From Setomelanomma holmii (lineage: Eukaryota; Ascomycota; Dothideomycetes; Pleosporales; Phaeosphaeriaceae): DNA of 64,000 bases. The notes beneath the pieces are model-generated. The model worked only from the letters and a program-made list of their open reading frames with translations. It ran no database searches and was not told the origin of the DNA. The DNA lies in NCBI GenBank assembly GCA_010015745.1, contig ML978172.1:186001-250000 (forward strand). The letters run 5' to 3'. Position 1 is the first letter of the stretch. Each line of letters opens with the position of its first letter. Both the position numbers and the translations under genes were made by a program. Below, one piece after another: positions 19,154 through 30,897 of the stretch.

Positions 19154-21251
19154 TCAATCAAGCTCAATGACGCCCTCATCCTCGATGACCACGACGTCGT
19201 CGTCCTTCCCACCATTTATGCTCTCCATGACCTTACCCTTCTTCCTCACGATGTCGTCCTCGAGATCAGCCTCGTCAGCCTTGCGCTTCGTGGTTCCGTT
19301 CGTGGTTCCGTTAGCGTGCATGGTCGCATCGATCTTGCCGTTCCTCTCTGCATGTCCATTGGTCTCGGCGACAGGCTTCTTGGGCTTCTTCGCAATAGCC
19401 ACTTCTTCTGGCAGGCTAATTGGCTTGGCGTTGTCTGCGACTTCTTGCTCGATGACTGAGAAGATGACGTCAACCTTGGCGTCCTGATCTGCTTCGTCCG
19501 AGATGGTAATGAAGGTGTCAGCCTTGAGTTCGAGCTCTTCAAACGTCTTGTCGAGGTGAATGTCCTCGTCGATGTCGTAGAGGAGGTTAGCATCGCGTTT
19601 TACGCTAAAGTCGTCGCCGTAGCCTAGCTGGCCTTTGATGACATCCTCAACGAGATCGCAGAGTTTTGCGCGCTTTATATCCACGACAAGGGTCGCATAG
19701 GCAACGCCGCATGTTGCGCAATGAGGATTCGGTTTCTGGAGAGCTTCACTGGCGATGACGCGCTCGGTACTCCGGGTGAGGAAGGCAAACTTCGCTTTGT
19801 GGAGTTGCTCGCGCATGACCTTGAATGCTTGGAGAACGCACAGGCTGGCGGTCATGGCATTCGTTGTCGCAATCGCAGGTATGATGTTACCGGCCATTTC
19901 TGTAGGATGTCAGCACTTGCAATCAAGAAAAGAAGTTATTACCTACGCTTGATGTCAAACTTCGATCGTGTCTCGATGCCATAGATATGTGACCGCAAAT
20001 TTGCGCTAGCAACCACAAAGTCCAGCGTGTCGACGTCGTCCTTGTCGAATGATAGTATGGGCGCCGCATTGCCGTCCTCAGCAGTTGCCCGTGTTTCTTC
20101 CAGGCGGTTGCTCAGCCGTTTCAGGCTATCCACGAAGACGGCGAAGTTCTCGGCGGTGTTCCATACGACCTGATCTTGCTGTGCAACTGCCGGTCCGCAG
20201 CCAAGCGACTCCTCCAGCAGCTTGCCGTAATCCAGTGCCTCGGGCGCACGCTTTGTCTTCCACATGTCTTCCATACTGCGTAACCGCTCAATGTCCTCGT
20301 TGAACACCTTGTTGAAGACCAGGCGCGGGAAATCTTCTGATCCCATCGATTCGCGTATGCGCTTCAACGCTTGAGCCTCCTTGCGCAGATTTGCGACCTC
20401 CTTTGCATTCTCCGAGTCCTCGCTGTGATCGAGCTCAGGCGCCTCGTCCTCTGATGTGCCGAATATCTCTGCGAAAAGATAAGACTTGCCCCATACTATG
20501 CAGTGGATGGGCTGTGACGGTGTACTCCGGATGGTGCAGACGGGGAATGACTTGGGCGGGTCTTTCGGCGTGCAGTCGTAGCACTCAGTCTCGTCCTATG
20601 GCCTACCATTAGCTACTTGTCTTCTCTGGATGTATCTCCATAGTCAGATCGCACCTTCTTGATAACCTGAACCTGCCCATTGAAGCCGGTTGTGCCACTC
20701 TCAACCAGCGGCACATTGGCCGCCAGACACATCTTGTTCACATGTCGCCGCGCATCAAGGTTGTCCAGCGCATTGAAGACGATTTCGAAGGTCTTAAACC
20801 ACGCGATATTGAATTGCGGATCCTTGATGTTGTCGTGGTACGCCTCGATCTTGACGTTGGGGTTGAACTTGCCGGCGGACTCTTTCGCAACCTGTCGCGT
20901 ACGTCAGCGCGTTCTTCAACAAATGGCACGTGAAGTCTATTGTATCTTACCAATGCCTTCGACTTCTTGATATGCTCATTACGGAACAGGAATTGGCGGT
21001 TGAGGTTGCTCAGGTCGATGGTGTCGAGATCAACGATGTGTATCTCACCGAAGCCAGTGAGGACGAGGTTCTTGAGCAGCTCGCAGCCGATGCCGCCAGC
21101 TCCTACCATCAATACACGTGCCTGCCAGGTGTTAGCATATCCTACACCGTGTTTGCGCCGGCGTTCGCACCTCCATGATGCGGTTATGGAGCACGCCGAG
21201 GCTCTGCGCAGCCGACTTGTCACGTCTGTTTGTGACGACCATGCTTGACAT
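19154..21251 (-). CDS. UBA2: SUMO-activating enzyme subunit Uba2
   Basis: Five exons (21251-21171, 21121-20951, 20891-20655, 20595-19947, 19899-19154) give 627 residues and close without remainder. Exon 2 has RVLMVGAGGIGCELLKNLVL (ATP-binding GxGGxG) and IHIVDLDTIDLSNLNRQFLF. Exon 4 has CYDCTPKD (zinc CxxC) and SFPVCTIRSTPSQPIHCIVW, where Cys183 is the catalytic Cys of the SUMO thioester. Exon 5 has MAGNIIPAIATTNAMTASL, CATCGVAY (second zinc CxxC), the ubiquitin-fold domain and a Lys/Asp/Glu-rich tail ending DDDVVVIEDEGVIELD, which may itself be a SUMO-interacting motif. It acts with Aos1 in the nucleus and is divergent from the QNG1-like gene. Confidence 0.93.
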
Positions 21252-21641
21252 TGGCGATGCAGTGTTGGGTGGGTGTGTTGGCGTGGCTACGACATGAAGT
21301 GTATAGTCATTCCCTCGTGTCGCGGTGAAGGCGAGTTGACACTCAGGTGAGAGACGTCAGAGCTGCACGGCGAGCGCCCAGTCCAGCGGTCTCGCGCCGG
21401 CGCAGGGTTATTCAGCCTCATAAAGCTTGGCGGCTAGCCGAGCGCCCTGTGAGTGGACCGTGAATTTAAATGTCACACTACGAACGCAATCCACTCATCA
21501 CTGCCGGCGTCACCTCGTTTGTGGAGGTCGCATAAGGTCCACAGGTGTTGCAGGTACCGCCTGCGAGGTGACTGTTAGCTCAAAACCTTATTCACCGCGA
21601 CTTCTTTGGGTATCTCCTAGCGCACATCTCCGTACCCCATC
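21252..21641. promoter_or_regulatory. Divergent promoter of UBA2 and the queuosine salvage gene
   Basis: 390 bp lie between the two start codons. No coding potential and no clear TATA box or known operator is visible. It is assigned as a promoter by position only. Confidence 0.4.
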
Positions 21642-22799
21642 ATGTCGGACGACGAAGTCGATCTTGAGCTGCTGGACCTCTTGCGGAAGCGTTTCGGCAT
21701 AGGAGTCAAGGACGATGGCCCTCCAGAGACGAAAGTGCTAGAGAATGCACAGTTCATATGCGACAACAGTGTCGATGTCGCATTGGACATGCGATCAACA
21801 AAGGTAGCAGCACAACTGGTGCTCAATGAGATGGAGAAGCGCGAGTACAGCACCAAGACATGGTCAGAACACGAGCTTCACCCCAAAGCCAAGGATGAGA
21901 GTACTGTCAACTTCATTTTCACCATGGACTTGCTGAACTTCAGTTTCTGGAGCGACAGGACCGAGGAAGAGAAGTTTGCAGTGGTGTACAGAGGGAAGCG
22001 GTGGACCGGCTATTGGAGCTTGGTTGCGCTTTTACAACGAGCCTTGGACCAAGATATACCGATCACCACGCCAGAATTCTGGATAGATGAAGAGCGGTGT
22101 ACCGAGGATGTGCTAAGGGCAGTCTTCAGCTCTGGAACAGAAGAAGAAATACCTATGTTCGATGAGAGAGTGCGTTGTCTGAGAGAAGCTGGTCAAATTC
22201 TAGAAGAGGTATGTTACACACTCAATCTCAAGGTCCAATCAGATCAGGTGGACTGATCACTGACACGACAGGAATTCGACAGCAGTGTCGTAACACTCAT
22301 TGAAAACGCCAAGGGTTCAGCAGCCGGTCTGGTGAACTTACTCGCAGAGAAATTCCCATGCTTCCGAGACGAAGGCACCTTCGAGCGAAAGAAGGTACGC
22401 TTCTTGAAGCGAGCACAAATCCTCGTCGCAGATCTATGGGCCGCATTTGACGGCGAGGGATATGGAGAGTTCAACGACATCGACAAGATCACCATGTTCG
22501 CGGACTACCGCATCCCGCAAATGCTCCACTCCCTAGGCATGATGTGGTACTGCCCACCTCTCGAAAACAGACTCCGTCGCCTCGAACTTATCGAATCTGG
22601 GCACCCGTGGGAAATGCAGATCCGCGGCTGCAGCATCTGGGGCGTCGAGTTGCTCCGGCGCGAGATCTTGAAGTTGAAACCAGACGCCAAGATCAATGCC
22701 ATCCTCATCGACTTCTTCTTGTATGATCAGGCGAAAGAGAAGGAGAGGGACGAGGCGGAGGTTATACCGCATCATCGCACGCGGAGTATTTGGTACTGA
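21642..22799 (+). CDS. QNG1: Queuosine 5'-phosphate N-glycosidase/hydrolase (Q salvage)
   Basis: Two exons (21642-22208 and 22272-22799; 63-bp intron, GTATGT donor) give 364 residues. Diagnostic blocks are VNFIFTMDLLNFSFWSDRTE, GYWSLVALLQRALDQDIPIT, DERVRCLREAGQIL, RAQILVADLWAAFDGEGYGE, ITMFADYRIPQMLHSLGMMW, and ESGHPWEMQIRGCSIWGVEL. This is the DUF2419/C9orf64 (QNG1) family, which releases queuine from queuosine 5'-phosphate so it can be re-inserted in tRNA. Fungi do not make queuine, so the gene implies salvage. Intact. Confidence 0.9.
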
Positions 22800-23250
22800 G
22801 CGGTTCATGACAGGCAGAGGGGGAAGCGAGGGTCGAGATAGAGGTTACCCCACATCATTGGACGACGAGTATCTGGTAATGAAAAGGTTTCGGCGCAGGC
22901 GGTACGTCTTGATGGTTATGGGGCGTTATGTTTGTATCGGTGGCTACCTGCAGAGGCTTAAAAGCTTAGACATTGCGATAGAAATACTATGGGGCAGGCT
23001 TCCAATGGTATAGATGCTCTGAATGACAAAATTGTCCGTTGAGTAAGCTTGAAATGTGTTTGAAGTACGCAAGGGTATAATGCAGTCGTGCAACGCAAGT
23101 ATGATAGAGCGAGGCACAAGGCCCAGCTGCCGCTCGGGCCCAAGAGTTCCGTCGCGCAAGCTCGTTTCTATATCGAGCCTGGCTGGCTTCAGCGCAATTT
23201 GAACTCGTCTGACGGAGGCCAGAAAACCCGCTGTAAATACCCAGCACCCT

Positions 23251-24812
23251 CTAACCCTTCATCCTCAGCTTCGCCGACTTCGCAGCTGGCCTGATACTCT
23301 GCGGGTTGTGAAACACATCACCCGGATCAATCGCCGCCTTGATCCTCCTCAACTTATCCACATTACCACCCCAGTAGAGACTCGCGCTATCCTCGCCCAG
23401 CGCCGGATCGACATATCCCGCGTATGCACCCTTGTTGGAGTTCGGTAGTGAGTCGGTGATCACGTCGTTGACACCTTTCAAGAAATTGCGTGTCTTGTCG
23501 TTGATCTTACCAAGCAGGTTAACAGCGTATGCTTGGTGATAGAACAATGCATCGCGGTGTCCGTAAGCGGTAGCGTCGGGCGCAACGTCGTTGATCGCGC
23601 CGCCTTCCAGATCCCAGATGATGAACCAAAGTGCGCCGCCTTTGTCGGCTTTGTCGATGTGGTCGAATAGTTTGTTGACTGCGTCATCTGGGATGATGTC
23701 GTCTTTAGTGTATGCCAATGATTTAGCGTAGAAGTTGCTCTGGATGCCGCCGAGGATCTGAAGTGCGACGTCTTCTGTCCAGTGGCCTACGACGCCGAGC
23801 CAGTCTTTGAGCTCAATGATTGATTCGTCCTTTGTAGGTAGGCGGGCGGTGATGTTGAGGCTGTCGAATTCTTGTTGGCTGCCGAAGAATGTGCCGGTGA
23901 CTATCGCGCCGAATTGCTCAGTGAGGATGTATTGTGAAGCAAACTTGCGAGAGAGTTCCGGGTCTGAGATGAGTTCTTGCCACTTCTTAAATGCGTCGGC
24001 ATTTTCTGCTGCGTTTCCGCCACCGAAGTTGTAGGAGTACAGAACTGCCTCCCCAGGCTCGGCCTGCGTACGGACCTTGAACTCAGTGACGATTCCGACT
24101 GACGCTGCTGCTCCTTTGACCGCAAAGAAGATGTCGGCATTCTCTTTTTCGGAGGCGTGAACAATAGAAGAATTGGCTAGAACTACCTCGGCTGCCTCTA
24201 CGTGATCAAGGCTGGAGCCCCACATGCGAGATGTCGGTCCAAGCCCACCGATGGTGGCGTGGCCGCCGATACCCACCTGTGGGCATGTTCCATGTGCTAT
24301 TGCCCGCTTGCCATTGTCGTGTAGACGTTTCGTGACGTCACTGAGAAGAGTTCCGCCTCCGATAGTGGCTTGCCAGGTCGTTGTGTCCATGGAAAATTGC
24401 TGAAAGCTCTTCATATCGACCACAATTGTATTGTCCTCGCCACCGCCAATGGCTGCATGATGTTAGCCTAAAGGGTTACATAGCAACTTGTGTCTACTTT
24501 CAACATGTTTTGTCATCGTCATGTGGCAAGTACAAAACAAGCTGAAGCTAGACAGGCTCACATACCATAGTTTCCATACGAGTGGCCGCCACACCGCGGC
24601 TGTACTTTGAGACTGTTATCCACCGCACATTTGACGATCTTTCCAACCTCATCCGCACTCTTTGGGTAAGTTACTGCTGCTGGAGTGACTGGTATGCCCA
24701 GGTTGTACGGCTTGACGTGCGATATCTGGAAGAGAGGATCTGTCTTGAAGGCGACGTCCTTTACAGCGCTTTCAAGGCACTTCTGTACGAGCGAACTGGA
24801 AGAGTTGCCCAT
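23251..24812 (-). CDS. BBE-type FAD-linked oxidoreductase with His/Cys bicovalent FAD
   Basis: Two exons (24812-24566 and 24452-23251; 113-bp intron) give 482 residues. QPRCGGHSYGN holds the His (77) and GTCPQVGIGGHATIGGLGPT the Cys (139) that in glucooligosaccharide oxidase-like enzymes bind FAD covalently on two sites. The FAD_binding_4 fold is followed by a berberine-bridge C-terminus (NKGAYAGYVDPALGEDSASL, YWGGNVDKLRRIKAAIDPGD, VFHNPQSI). Unlike most relatives there is no signal peptide. Instead it begins MGNSSSSLVQ, a plausible N-myristoylation sequence. Oxidises an alcohol or sugar-like substrate with O2; the substrate is unknown. Confidence 0.85.
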
Positions 24813-25517
24813 GTCTATCCTCAGGGCTGGAAAGAGATTATCAGCAAGCGTTCGATATTCAGCGAGGTGTTCCAGCCTACAATATGAGCAGCAACTGGCT
24901 GTGCTTCTCTGCGAGAGGGTTGAGGTTCGAGCCGGCAGTTGAGGTCACCGTTTGGAACGTTGTGAAGATTTGCCCTTTTGACGAGCGTGAACATATCCAG
25001 CACATTTTGGGCACCACATTCACTTCATGGTCGATTCCAGGCACGTCCTGCGCCCAGGAAAGATGACAGGGTCCAGCAAACGCCTTTGACCAATAGCGCG
25101 ACAAACAGACAGCATCGTGACTATGCAGACGAGAATGCAGTCAAGATCGCTGGTGTCCACAACTGTTATTTGCACGCTGCTAGCGAGGTGTAGTGACGAG
25201 GCGTTTTATGCCATGGGGGAGTGCCAGGGCCATGCGTGATGTGAATGGTCAACGGTAGCGCGATTCATTAACCAACCTTGGCATGGCGTAGCGGTGGCGG
25301 ATTAGAACAAGGCTGCAGTGCATGAAACGTGTGACGATTGGTATTGTCGCGAATGAAAATGGGTCTGGCGACGTGTTGTTGGCATGGAGGATTGTGTTTC
25401 GAAACTGGGAAGTTGCGGGGGTGTGGCACCAACACCAACCAGGAAGGACTGAGCCACCGCAGCACAGCCCCGTGTGGTTTTCCAGGCTGCCATCAACACA
25501 CATCCTCGCTCCTAAGT
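24813..25517. other. Intergenic, no gene seen
   Basis: Several short frames on both strands (60-100 codons) overlap each other. None looks like a protein family. It contains the upstream regions of the FAD oxidase (minus) and of the next gene (plus). Confidence 0.5.
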
Positions 25518-26435
25518 ATGGCCCGCCAAGAGTCTGGCGACAAGGACGACAAAACCGGCAGCGCTCTCCTACTTCTCCCAGCCGAACTACGCCTGCAAAC
25601 TTATAACTATGTCATCACAGATGTTCCACTGCGCGTACCACGGTCTCGCTACGTTGGCGTACTCTACGCCTGTTGGCAGACACGATCCGAAATAGAGCCC
25701 ATTGTACTCGGGTCTATGCGGGAGGCATCGATCAAGGTAGCCGAAGATAGTCTGAAGAGATGCAATGACACCAAATCATTTGAATCTCCGGAGACCTTGC
25801 ACGAAGTGGAAAATCTGAGAATCGATATCGAGGTCGAATGGAGTTACAACGAGTTTGGCACTACTAGAGGACCAAGAGAATCTTGGGATTGGCACCCAGT
25901 CAATCAGCTCCTATACATGCACTTTCACGAGCTCACCATCACCATCAGCTGCAAACACGAAGCCTCCGAGACAAATACTCACGAGATGAACATACAATGG
26001 ATTATCTTGCACTTCCTTCCAACGACTGACAGATCATCTACCATGCCATGCATCAATGCGCTTAACTTGAATTGGTCTGCAGCTTTCATGGTGGGCGGAT
26101 GCCGGCAAGCTCGAATACGCAACCGTAGAGTGCTTCCCGACATAAGGCAAATAGCAAGTGCGTGGTTGTGCGATAATGAAGATGCTTTCAGACCATTCCC
26201 GAAGTCTGTTCGACTCCAGTGGCCTCGGGATCCATCCATGCTCCCAATATACGGACCTGAAGACCACGCTTCACAGGTAGAAGTGAACATATGCGTCAAC
26301 AAATATCGTCCTACGGGATTGGAGAAGATCCGCCTGATCCTGAACCCTCTCACGTATGTACGTTTACTTTATCGCGGATTAGACGCTTGGAAGACCGACC
26401 GGATGTGGCGCAAACAGCAAAAGCGTAAGCGCTAA
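25518..26435 (+). CDS. Hypothetical protein with F-box/2EXR-like N-terminus
   Basis: 305 residues from MARQESGDKDDKTGSALLLL; the frame is open further up, but this ATG directly precedes the conserved-looking block LLLLPAELRLQTYNYVITDV. That block resembles the LPxELRxxIY motif of many fungal F-box-like/2EXR proteins. The rest (VLYACWQTRSEIEPIVLGSM, then Cys-poor mixed alpha/beta sequence with HFHELTITISCKHEA) is typical of these poorly characterised proteins. Function is not known. Single exon, Lys/Arg-rich end (WRKQQKRKR). Confidence 0.7.
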   Translation: MARQESGDKDDKTGSALLLLPAELRLQTYNYVITDVPLRVPRSRYVGVLYACWQTRSEIEPIVLGSMREASIKVAEDSLKRCNDTKSFESPETLHEVENLRIDIEVEWSYNEFGTTRGPRESWDWHPVNQLLYMHFHELTITISCKHEASETNTHEMNIQWIILHFLPTTDRSSTMPCINALNLNWSAAFMVGGCRQARIRNRRVLPDIRQIASAWLCDNEDAFRPFPKSVRLQWPRDPSMLPIYGPEDHASQVEVNICVNKYRPTGLEKIRLILNPLTYVRLLYRGLDAWKTDRMWRKQQKRKR

Positions 26436-26782
26436 GCGACTACAACATACGACTCGACCAATTAGCATGAACTCCGATGCTGCTTGCACAGCACCAAGGT
26501 CGGACTTCGAAGGCTTCGGGACAAATGTGAAACGCGTTCATGGTGTGCGCCTCAATGATTGACGAATCCTATGACGATGGACTGATCTCTGAAAGAGTGT
26601 TGTTAGCTGCGGCGTTGGAATACTTAAGCTTTGGTGCCTCGCCTTAGCAAGTCTTATCACCAAAGCACCAACACCGACTCTCACCAGCCACTATTTCTTT
26701 CAACTGGAACTCAACCTGCGCAACATCACCTCCGCTAAACAAGAAGACTCCACTCCAAACCACACCACCTTCATCAACAATT

Positions 26783-26977
26783 ATGGGTCAGTGCGGATCG
26801 AAGCAAGACTACTACGAGCCATCGGGTCCACCACCAATGACCGGCGACCCCAAGTACGACCAATACGCCCAAGAACAATACAACCGAGAGCGCTATGCTC
26901 GCGAGCAACAGAGGGCAGCGAAGAAGAAGCGGAGCAGAATGAATGGAATTGTCGCTGCAGCAGCAGGAGCAGCTTAA
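26783..26977 (+). CDS. Small protein with MGxCxS lipidation motif
   Basis: 64 residues starting MGQCGSKQDYYEPSGPPPMT. Gly2 and Ser6 fit N-myristoylation, and Cys4 fits a neighbouring palmitoylation. The middle is Tyr/Gln/Arg-rich (YDQYAQEQYNRERYAREQQR), followed by a Lys/Arg cluster and an Ala-rich end. The start has a good context (AACAATTATGG) after a CA-rich leader. A membrane-anchored small protein is the likeliest reading. No family recognised; the overlapping opposite-strand frames are considered shadows. Confidence 0.6.
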   Translation: MGQCGSKQDYYEPSGPPPMTGDPKYDQYAQEQYNRERYAREQQRAAKKKRSRMNGIVAAAAGAA

Positions 26978-27699
26978 CACCAACCTCACCACAACTACAA
27001 CAGCAGCGGTAGGACGGGCAGAATTGTGACAAGGGACTTTGGGATGACAGGCGCAACTGGCACCAAGACTTGCGAGGGAAAGAGAGCATTGTACGATAAG
27101 GTGTAGATTGGACAAGATTCATAGATGGGGCAGTACGGTTACGAGGATCACGACAGCAATATACTACATTCGCTTTCCTGCTTGGTATTGTAATGGTGAT
27201 GATTAACCTTACTTTCCATCTGAATTGGAAGAGGACACTGCGTGATGATGAAGACATGGCTGGTTGGTTGTACATCGCGTTTCGGGCTTTGCACAAGCCA
27301 ACCCACACGGAAAGGTACTTATGGCGTCCGAAGTATACTTGCTCAGGGCGACAATGGCACGGCCTGAACATCTGCGATGCGACTCAGTGGAAATATACGA
27401 AGACTGGTATTCCAATTTAGTCATGTTAGAGCATGCGAGGATATGACGGTGAGGCTGAAGATTGGCTTGGGCCGCTGAGTCAGCCCCGTTCCCAGAACTT
27501 TGACCGACGCAATGCAACCACGATCCACGTAAGCACCATCTGCCTGAACACAGTGGCGTCAACACCTGCTGCCTCATCGCATGCGTGGGAACATATAAAG
27601 TCTCGTCAATGCTTTGTTCATTACTCACTAACATATGATTGATCTACAGCAAAATCCAGGTATCGAGCTCTGCTTCACGCCGCGCATCATCCTACCACT
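26978..27699. other. Intergenic, no gene seen
   Basis: 722 bp. Overlapping short frames on both strands lack recognisable motifs. The last 100 bp are the leader of the ABM protein gene. Confidence 0.5.
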
Positions 27700-28344
27700 A
27701 TGACCGTTACCGAAATCGCCCTGCTCTGGCTATCGCCCAATGTCAAAGTCGACGATGCGGACCTCCGATCGAAGCTCGCCCACGCGAAGAAAGTGATGCA
27801 AGACTACACTGGTCACACCTTCTACTACTTCCAGCAGATTGAGGATCCGTCGAACGTGTACATCTTCGGCGAGTGGGAGTCGCTCGATCAACACATGAGC
27901 GGCTTTATACCTAGTGAAGGGAATCAAGCGGTGCTTGAAGCTTTGAAGGACGATATGAGCGTGCAGTGGTTGCTGCACATCGATGCGTCGCATGAAAAGC
28001 TACCTCTGCCAAAGTCCGCCGCTGACAAGGCGAAAGCTCTTCGTGGAGAGTTGGTGATCAGCGTCGTGCGTCACTTCACCAAAGACTGTGCAAAAGAACA
28101 GTTCCAGAAGACATACGTAGCGAATGAGCAGTACCTGCAAGAGTTCCTCACTGAGGGCACTTTGGGTGGAGGTTGGCGCGTCGACAAGGAAGATGACAAG
28201 GAAGAGTGGATTTTGCTATGCCCGTGGACAAGCGTTGAGCAGCATCACGACTTCGCCAGCACAACTAGTTTCGAGAAGTACGGACAGATTCGAGAGCATA
28301 TCGGCGGTGCTGAAATAAAGCATGCTAAGCTCCTAAACATTTGA
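27700..28344 (+). CDS. ABM-type dimeric alpha/beta-barrel protein
   Basis: 214 residues, single exon, starting MTVTEIALLWLSPNVKVDDA. Two half-repeats are visible: TGHTFYYFQQIEDPSNVYIF with GEWESLDQHMSGF, and EWILLCPWTSVEQHHDFAST with SFEKYGQIREHIGGAEIKHA. This is the pattern of antibiotic biosynthesis monooxygenase (ABM)/EthD-like barrels, which in fungi are often near oxidative enzymes. The GEWESLDQHxxG block is the ABM hallmark. No signal peptide. It precedes a P450 in the same orientation, 550 bp apart. Substrate unknown. Confidence 0.75.
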   Translation: MTVTEIALLWLSPNVKVDDADLRSKLAHAKKVMQDYTGHTFYYFQQIEDPSNVYIFGEWESLDQHMSGFIPSEGNQAVLEALKDDMSVQWLLHIDASHEKLPLPKSAADKAKALRGELVISVVRHFTKDCAKEQFQKTYVANEQYLQEFLTEGTLGGGWRVDKEDDKEEWILLCPWTSVEQHHDFASTTSFEKYGQIREHIGGAEIKHAKLLNI

Positions 28345-28894
28345 TGCTTTGGACGCTCCGCTTCTACGCATGAATGGTATACTTTTCTCTTTCGTCGATC
28401 GTTCTGCGATCCGTCGCCACATACTCCTGACGCCTGCAGAGACGTCGCTCCACACATCTGTATCCCTAAAACTCGCAAAAACACCAATGATCGAACGGTG
28501 GTAAATACAACGGTCTCAAACTGCTTACAGGAGCAGTCTTGCCGAAGCATCAATTCGAAATTGAAGTCTCCTCACTTGCGCAACTAACTTCCTTCGTTTC
28601 TCCAACGTCCCACCGCGCCATTTCATAGAATGTTACTCAATGAACAATGTCAGTATCTTGCTGCATTGAGATGGGCTGAGAATCCCGAAAGTGGGAGTGT
28701 TGAACAGCGATAAGCTCAAATTCCGTTATCTCGGAACGGATCCGAGGCGACCCCTCATGCAAGTTACAACAGCATCACGCGCGATTGACGCGGCCAATTA
28801 CGATTGGCGTCGTTCCATTATGCACATATGAGCCGCAGATTCCCTTTAGACACTTTTGACCCGCGAGTCTGCCTATACAAAGTTTTGTGCCATC
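28345..28894. other. Intergenic between the ABM protein and the P450
   Basis: 550 bp without coding signal. It is assigned as the 3' region of the first gene and the promoter of the second. No motif stands out. Confidence 0.45.
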
Positions 28895-30633
28895 ATGGAG
28901 CTTACTGTTCTTCAGCAGCTGAAAGATACGCCAGTTGGGTATGGAGCATTTATCTTGATACTTGCAACATGCCTTGGCATCATCTATAAAGTATGAGTTT
29001 CTTCTTGAACGGGACTCTGGCTGACGTTTGTAGCTCCTCACGCGCACCGACATACCATACATTCATGGCATTCCCGAGATTCCGGGCGCGCTTCCAATTA
29101 CAGGCCACCTCACACAGCTTGGTGATGACCATGCGACAATCTGCGAAAAGTGGTGGCGCAAGTACGGTAACTCGGTCTTCCAGATCCGACTGGGAAACAC
29201 CCGTGCGGTCATTGTCAGCTCGTTCGAGGACTGCAAGAAGATTCTCATCTCAAACTCACAAGGACTGATTGACAGACCAAAACTGTTCACCTTCCATGGC
29301 CTCATCTCGTCAACGCAGGGATTCACCATCGGTAGCTCGCCATGGGATGAAAGTTGTCGAAACAAGAGAAAAGCTGCCTCTACCACGCTGAGCAAGGCGA
29401 TGATGAAGAACTACTACAGCATGTTTGACCTCGAATCATATTGCATCGTGCGCGACTTGCAGCGCGACAGCAAAGGCAGCGCGAACGAAGTCAGCATCCG
29501 ACCGTACATACAACGATACGCTCTCAACACTACATTGACTCTCTGCTATGGCATCCGCATGGATGCAGTATACGACGACCTTCTGCGAGAGATCCTCTAC
29601 GTCGGCTCGGCTATCTCACTTTTGCGGTCCGCTTCCGAGAATTACCAGGACTATGTTCCGATTCTGCGCTACCTCCCAAACAACGAGAAGAATCGCCGCT
29701 CGAAAGAGTTGCGGGAAAGGCGGGACAAGTACTTGAACGAGCTACTCGACAAGGTCCGCGCGATGATCAAGAACGGCACGGAGAAGCCGTGCATTAGCGC
29801 AGCAATCCTCAAAGATGAAGAAACTCGTCTTACAGGTGTTGAAGTAAGCTCGATATGCTTATCGCTTGTGTCTGGTGGTTTTGAAACGATACCGGGCACT
29901 TTGGTGTCGTGTATCGGTTCATTGTCTACCAAGGAAGGCCAAAAGTATCAAGAACGTGCTTATCAAGAGATCAAGAAGGTGTATCCGGATATCCAAGACG
30001 CATGGGCGCATGATTTCGAGAAGGAAAATGTGCCGTACCTCAATGCGATTGTGAAGGAGGCAGGTCGGTACTACACTGTCAGCAATATGAGCTTGCCTCG
30101 CAAGACGATGAGTGACGTTGGGTGGGGAGATGCCGTGATACCGAAGGGAACTATGGTGTTGCTCAATGCACAAGCTGGAAATCATGGTTAGTATCAAATC
30201 CACGCAAGTCTTAGGAGTATTGACAAGCGTAGATGTCGATTACTGGGGTCCGGATGCCGGTACCTTCAATCCAGAGCGGTGGCTGGACGTACCTGATGCT
30301 TCAGATCCCTCAGCTCTATACACCGAGAAGCTGTCGTCAAGCACACCTCACCTTTCATTTGGCGCAGGTTCGAGATCATGCCCCGGCGCAACGATTGCGA
30401 GCAAGCTTATCAATTCTGCTCTGTTCCGTATCCTGTCACTATACAAGATCGACGCAAGCACTACGGAGCCGCCCAATACGGACTACGTTAACTATAATGC
30501 TATCAAGAGCGCTCTTGTAGCGATCCCGAGAAACTTCAAGATCAAGCTGACGCCAAGAGATGGAACGGGCGACCTTGCAAGAGAGGTGCTGAGGATGGGT
30601 GAGGAGCGGACTAAGGACTTCTACAAGGAGTAG
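28895..30633 (+). CDS. Cytochrome P450, CYP504-like (phenylacetate hydroxylase type)
   Basis: Three exons (28895-28990, 29034-30186, 30233-30633; introns of 43 and 46 bp) close to 549 residues. The N-terminus has a membrane anchor (GYGAFILILATCLGIIYK). Downstream are IPEIPGALPITGHLTQLGDD (proline hinge), LSLVSGGFETIPGTL (I-helix, Thr present), VKEAGRYYTVSNMSLPRKT (ExxR) and PHLSFGAGSRSCPGATIASK (heme-binding Cys about 465). The MSLPRKT...IPKGTMVLLNAQAGNH run resembles fungal CYP504-type hydroxylases acting on phenylacetate derivatives; that substrate is inferred. The first exon contains only the anchor. Confidence 0.88.
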
Positions 30634-30897
30634 TCCAGAGAATGTCTGTCTGAGGGACCAATCTTGATTAAACTGAGCCGACATCGTGGATGGATTCAGT
30701 GTGGTTGCTCGCAAGCCATCACTCATACCAGGAAAGAGCGACTTACTGTACTACATCCGGCCCGCTCACTCTGTCTTATTCAACGTTTCAGCGTTTGCGA
30801 CTCACTCTCACTTTTGTGCTTTTCCAGGCAGCTCTTCCTCCACCTACACTTTTCTTTCAATTTACTGCAACTTTGACAGCGGTCAACTCGAGGCTTA

